In this document: positions 62,207 to 64,000 of the stretch, in pieces
How the letters are laid out: each line of letters begins with the position of its first letter
Position numbering within the stretch: position 1 is the stretch's first letter
NCBI GenBank assembly: GCA_034766995.1
Contig: CM068322.1
Coordinates: 15,025,810-15,089,809, forward strand
Reading direction: 5' to 3'
DNA length: 64,000 bases
Origin: Acanthacorydalis orientalis
Lineage: Eukaryota > Arthropoda > Insecta > Megaloptera > Corydalidae
Made by a program: the position numbers and the translations under genes
Notes under the pieces: generated by a model
Databases searched by the model: none
Seen by the model: the letters and a program-made list of their open reading frames with translations, nothing else
What the model was told of the DNA's origin: nothing

Positions 62207-63233
62207 GGATATTTATAATTTTATCGTCTTAATTTTCCACTTAAACAATTAATTAAATTATGTACACAGCAGAAAATGTTTTTTATTTTTTTCATGCTTA
62301 CGTCTATAAAAAATAGTTTTATTTTATGAAAATTGAAAAAACCCATAATAACTTAGTATTTAAATTAAAAATAAATCTGTTTGACACTAAATGAATATTA
62401 TTAAGTTTTATAATTTTAAAAAAATAATATTCCTATACTTAAAACATTTTACATATATGTAGTGATAATGAATACAGAATTTGATCATCACGTTGATTAT
62501 TCATGAATTCATATCTAGTAATTCAATAATTCCTGTAATGAAACATTCAAGACAATTAAAACTGAATGAATACATAATATATTAATCACTACTAAACGAA
62601 CAACAAACACTATAAATAACTACTAGTATTTTTTTTTATTAATTATTATTACGAAATAATCGAAACTTGTTTTATTTGACTTTTGAAGAAATAATTAGAA
62701 TGTAAGCATGAGCAATAAAAAAAATGTTTTCATAAAAAATAACATTTCTACTTTAAAAAAACTCTGATACTTCGATTTAAACCAATATCGGTGCATTATT
62801 TTCCAATATCGTCACAATCAATATTGTTGCATTATATGTCCGGATTTTCAAAAAGGGGAATGCGAACCCTTTCTCTTTATAGTGGTTGGAACATGTGCAG
62901 TGATATTCAATTATGTTATTATATGTACATTTTTTTATTTTTCTAATGCATTACGTTGATTGACGAATTATTTTTACATCAAAAAAGATTATTCATCAAA
63001 AAACATTTTTAACGACATTATTTCCAAAATGAAAGTAAAGTGTCAAATGACAATTCATGAAAGCATTTTTAACATTTTGTGATAATTCTCGGTTAAAAAA
63101 AGCTAGAGTAATTAGTGACTAAAATGATAACTCTATTCACAAATATATAAAAAAGTAATAAAAATAACTGTATATTTATTAAAAATCGACTACATTGAAA
63201 AATTCATCAGTTACAATATGGCGCCTGAATATC
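62207..63233. other. Non-coding AT-rich stretch
   Basis: No recognised content. Confidence 0.6.
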
Positions 63234-63316
63234 CATATATATATATATATATAATATATATATATATATAATATATATATACATACACACACACACACAC
63301 ATATATATATATACAT

Positions 63317-63361
<45 letters not shown>
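63234..63361. repeat. Compound TA/CA array, about 128 bp
   Basis: TA blocks with AATA interruptions, two CA blocks, then TA. Confidence 0.95.
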
Positions 63362-63362
<1 letters not shown>

Positions 63363-63620
63363 GTTCGAGGATATATTTTATATTGATTTTATATCACGAT
63401 GTAAAAAGCAAAATGAACCGACGTTTCAGCGGAAATGTAGCTGCCATCATAAGGATTGGTTTGTTCAAAATCGAAATTAGATTCTGAATATCACAATCTC
63501 GAAGAAGGAATCAAATCTAAAACATCGCAATATGGGATCACTTCAGTATCAGAAACCTTACATCAAATCCTCAAACCTATTAAGATTATCGTGTATTTAT
63601 ATACATTGTCTATGGGTTTA

Positions 63621-63622
63621 TA

Positions 63623-63662
<40 letters not shown>

Positions 63663-63706
63663 TATATATGTGTGTGTGTGTGTATATACATATATATATA
63701 TATATA
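63621..63706. repeat. Compound TG/TA array
   Basis: TG, TA and CATA blocks in near-mirror order. Confidence 0.9.
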
Positions 63707-63961
63707 GTATAGTATCTATATATTAGAAATACGATAGACTGTGATAAATTAAATTATCATTGAAGTAATGAATAAAATTTCATTTCATTGAATTCTTATA
63801 TATTTATAAAGAAAAACAAAAGTTTTCAAGTACTTTCGTTGAATTGATTGAAAAAAACTTCTTACCAAATGTTTGAGATGTTTTGAAGAATGCTTAAAAA
63901 GAGCCACTCACCTGTAAAAAAGAGAAATAAATTCAGTAAATAAGGTTTATATGCAGAAAAG

Positions 63962-63982
63962 TATATATATATATATATATAT
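63962..63982. repeat. Short (TA)n array at the window edge
   Basis: About 20 bases of TA followed by a GGGTGGAG-type sequence. Confidence 0.9.
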
Positions 63983-64000
63983 GGGTGGAGTTGGGGGTTA

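Overview
The window is gene-poor, very AT-rich metazoan nuclear DNA. No host protein-coding gene, rRNA or tRNA can be supported. About fifty dinucleotide arrays (mostly TA, with CA, CT and CATA/TATG blocks) are scattered through it. The only recognisable protein homology is to decayed transposons: mariner-like elements of three kinds, two hAT elements and one endonuclease fragment of a retrotransposon or Helentron. This repeat set fits an arthropod with a large AT-rich genome, but a cephalopod or other invertebrate cannot be excluded.

Layout. 1-7.3 kb: AT-rich DNA with TA arrays and one GC-richer block (5.24-5.6 kb). 7.32-8.19 kb: a deletion derivative of a Tc1/mariner-like element that keeps its TIRs, its N-terminal coding part and the last catalytic motif. 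10.43-11.27 kb: the 5' two thirds of another mariner, open for 172 codons from its ATG and broken by one frameshift. 14.7-15.4 kb: a long stop-free stretch and an inverted-repeat unit. 18.85-19.15 kb: a GC-richer unique block. 19.97-20.32 kb: a short hAT element with a near-perfect 8-bp duplication. 22.5 kb: a possible retroposon 3' end with an (AACC)n tail. 23.9-24.36 kb: an endonuclease-domain pseudogene. 24.67-25.56 kb: a composite of two mariner-type remnants.

26-47 kb is mostly non-coding. It holds a candidate exon-like block (28.2 kb), a foldback MITE between two TA arrays (30.4 kb), a 368-bp near-palindrome (45.08-45.45 kb) and a candidate TATA promoter (47.2 kb). 48.70-49.97 kb: a full-length mariner with matching TIRs and TA duplications, inactivated by stops and frameshifts, whose last catalytic Asp reads Asn. 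54.6-55.8 kb: a hAT remnant with its C-terminal dimerisation domain. 56.68-57.12 kb: a 444-bp internally deleted mariner between two copies of a ~72-bp repeat. 60.58-61.27 kb and 61.79-62.17 kb: two different non-autonomous elements in TTAA sites. The rest is AT-rich filler and microsatellites.

Nothing here works together as a pathway. The window is best read as a record of DNA-transposon decay in intergenic or intronic DNA. I found no convincing novel system. The most unusual points are the tRNA A-box-like TIRs of the 691-bp TTAA element, the 368-bp near-palindrome, and the placement of TA-target elements against or inside TA arrays. All coordinates and identities were read by eye.
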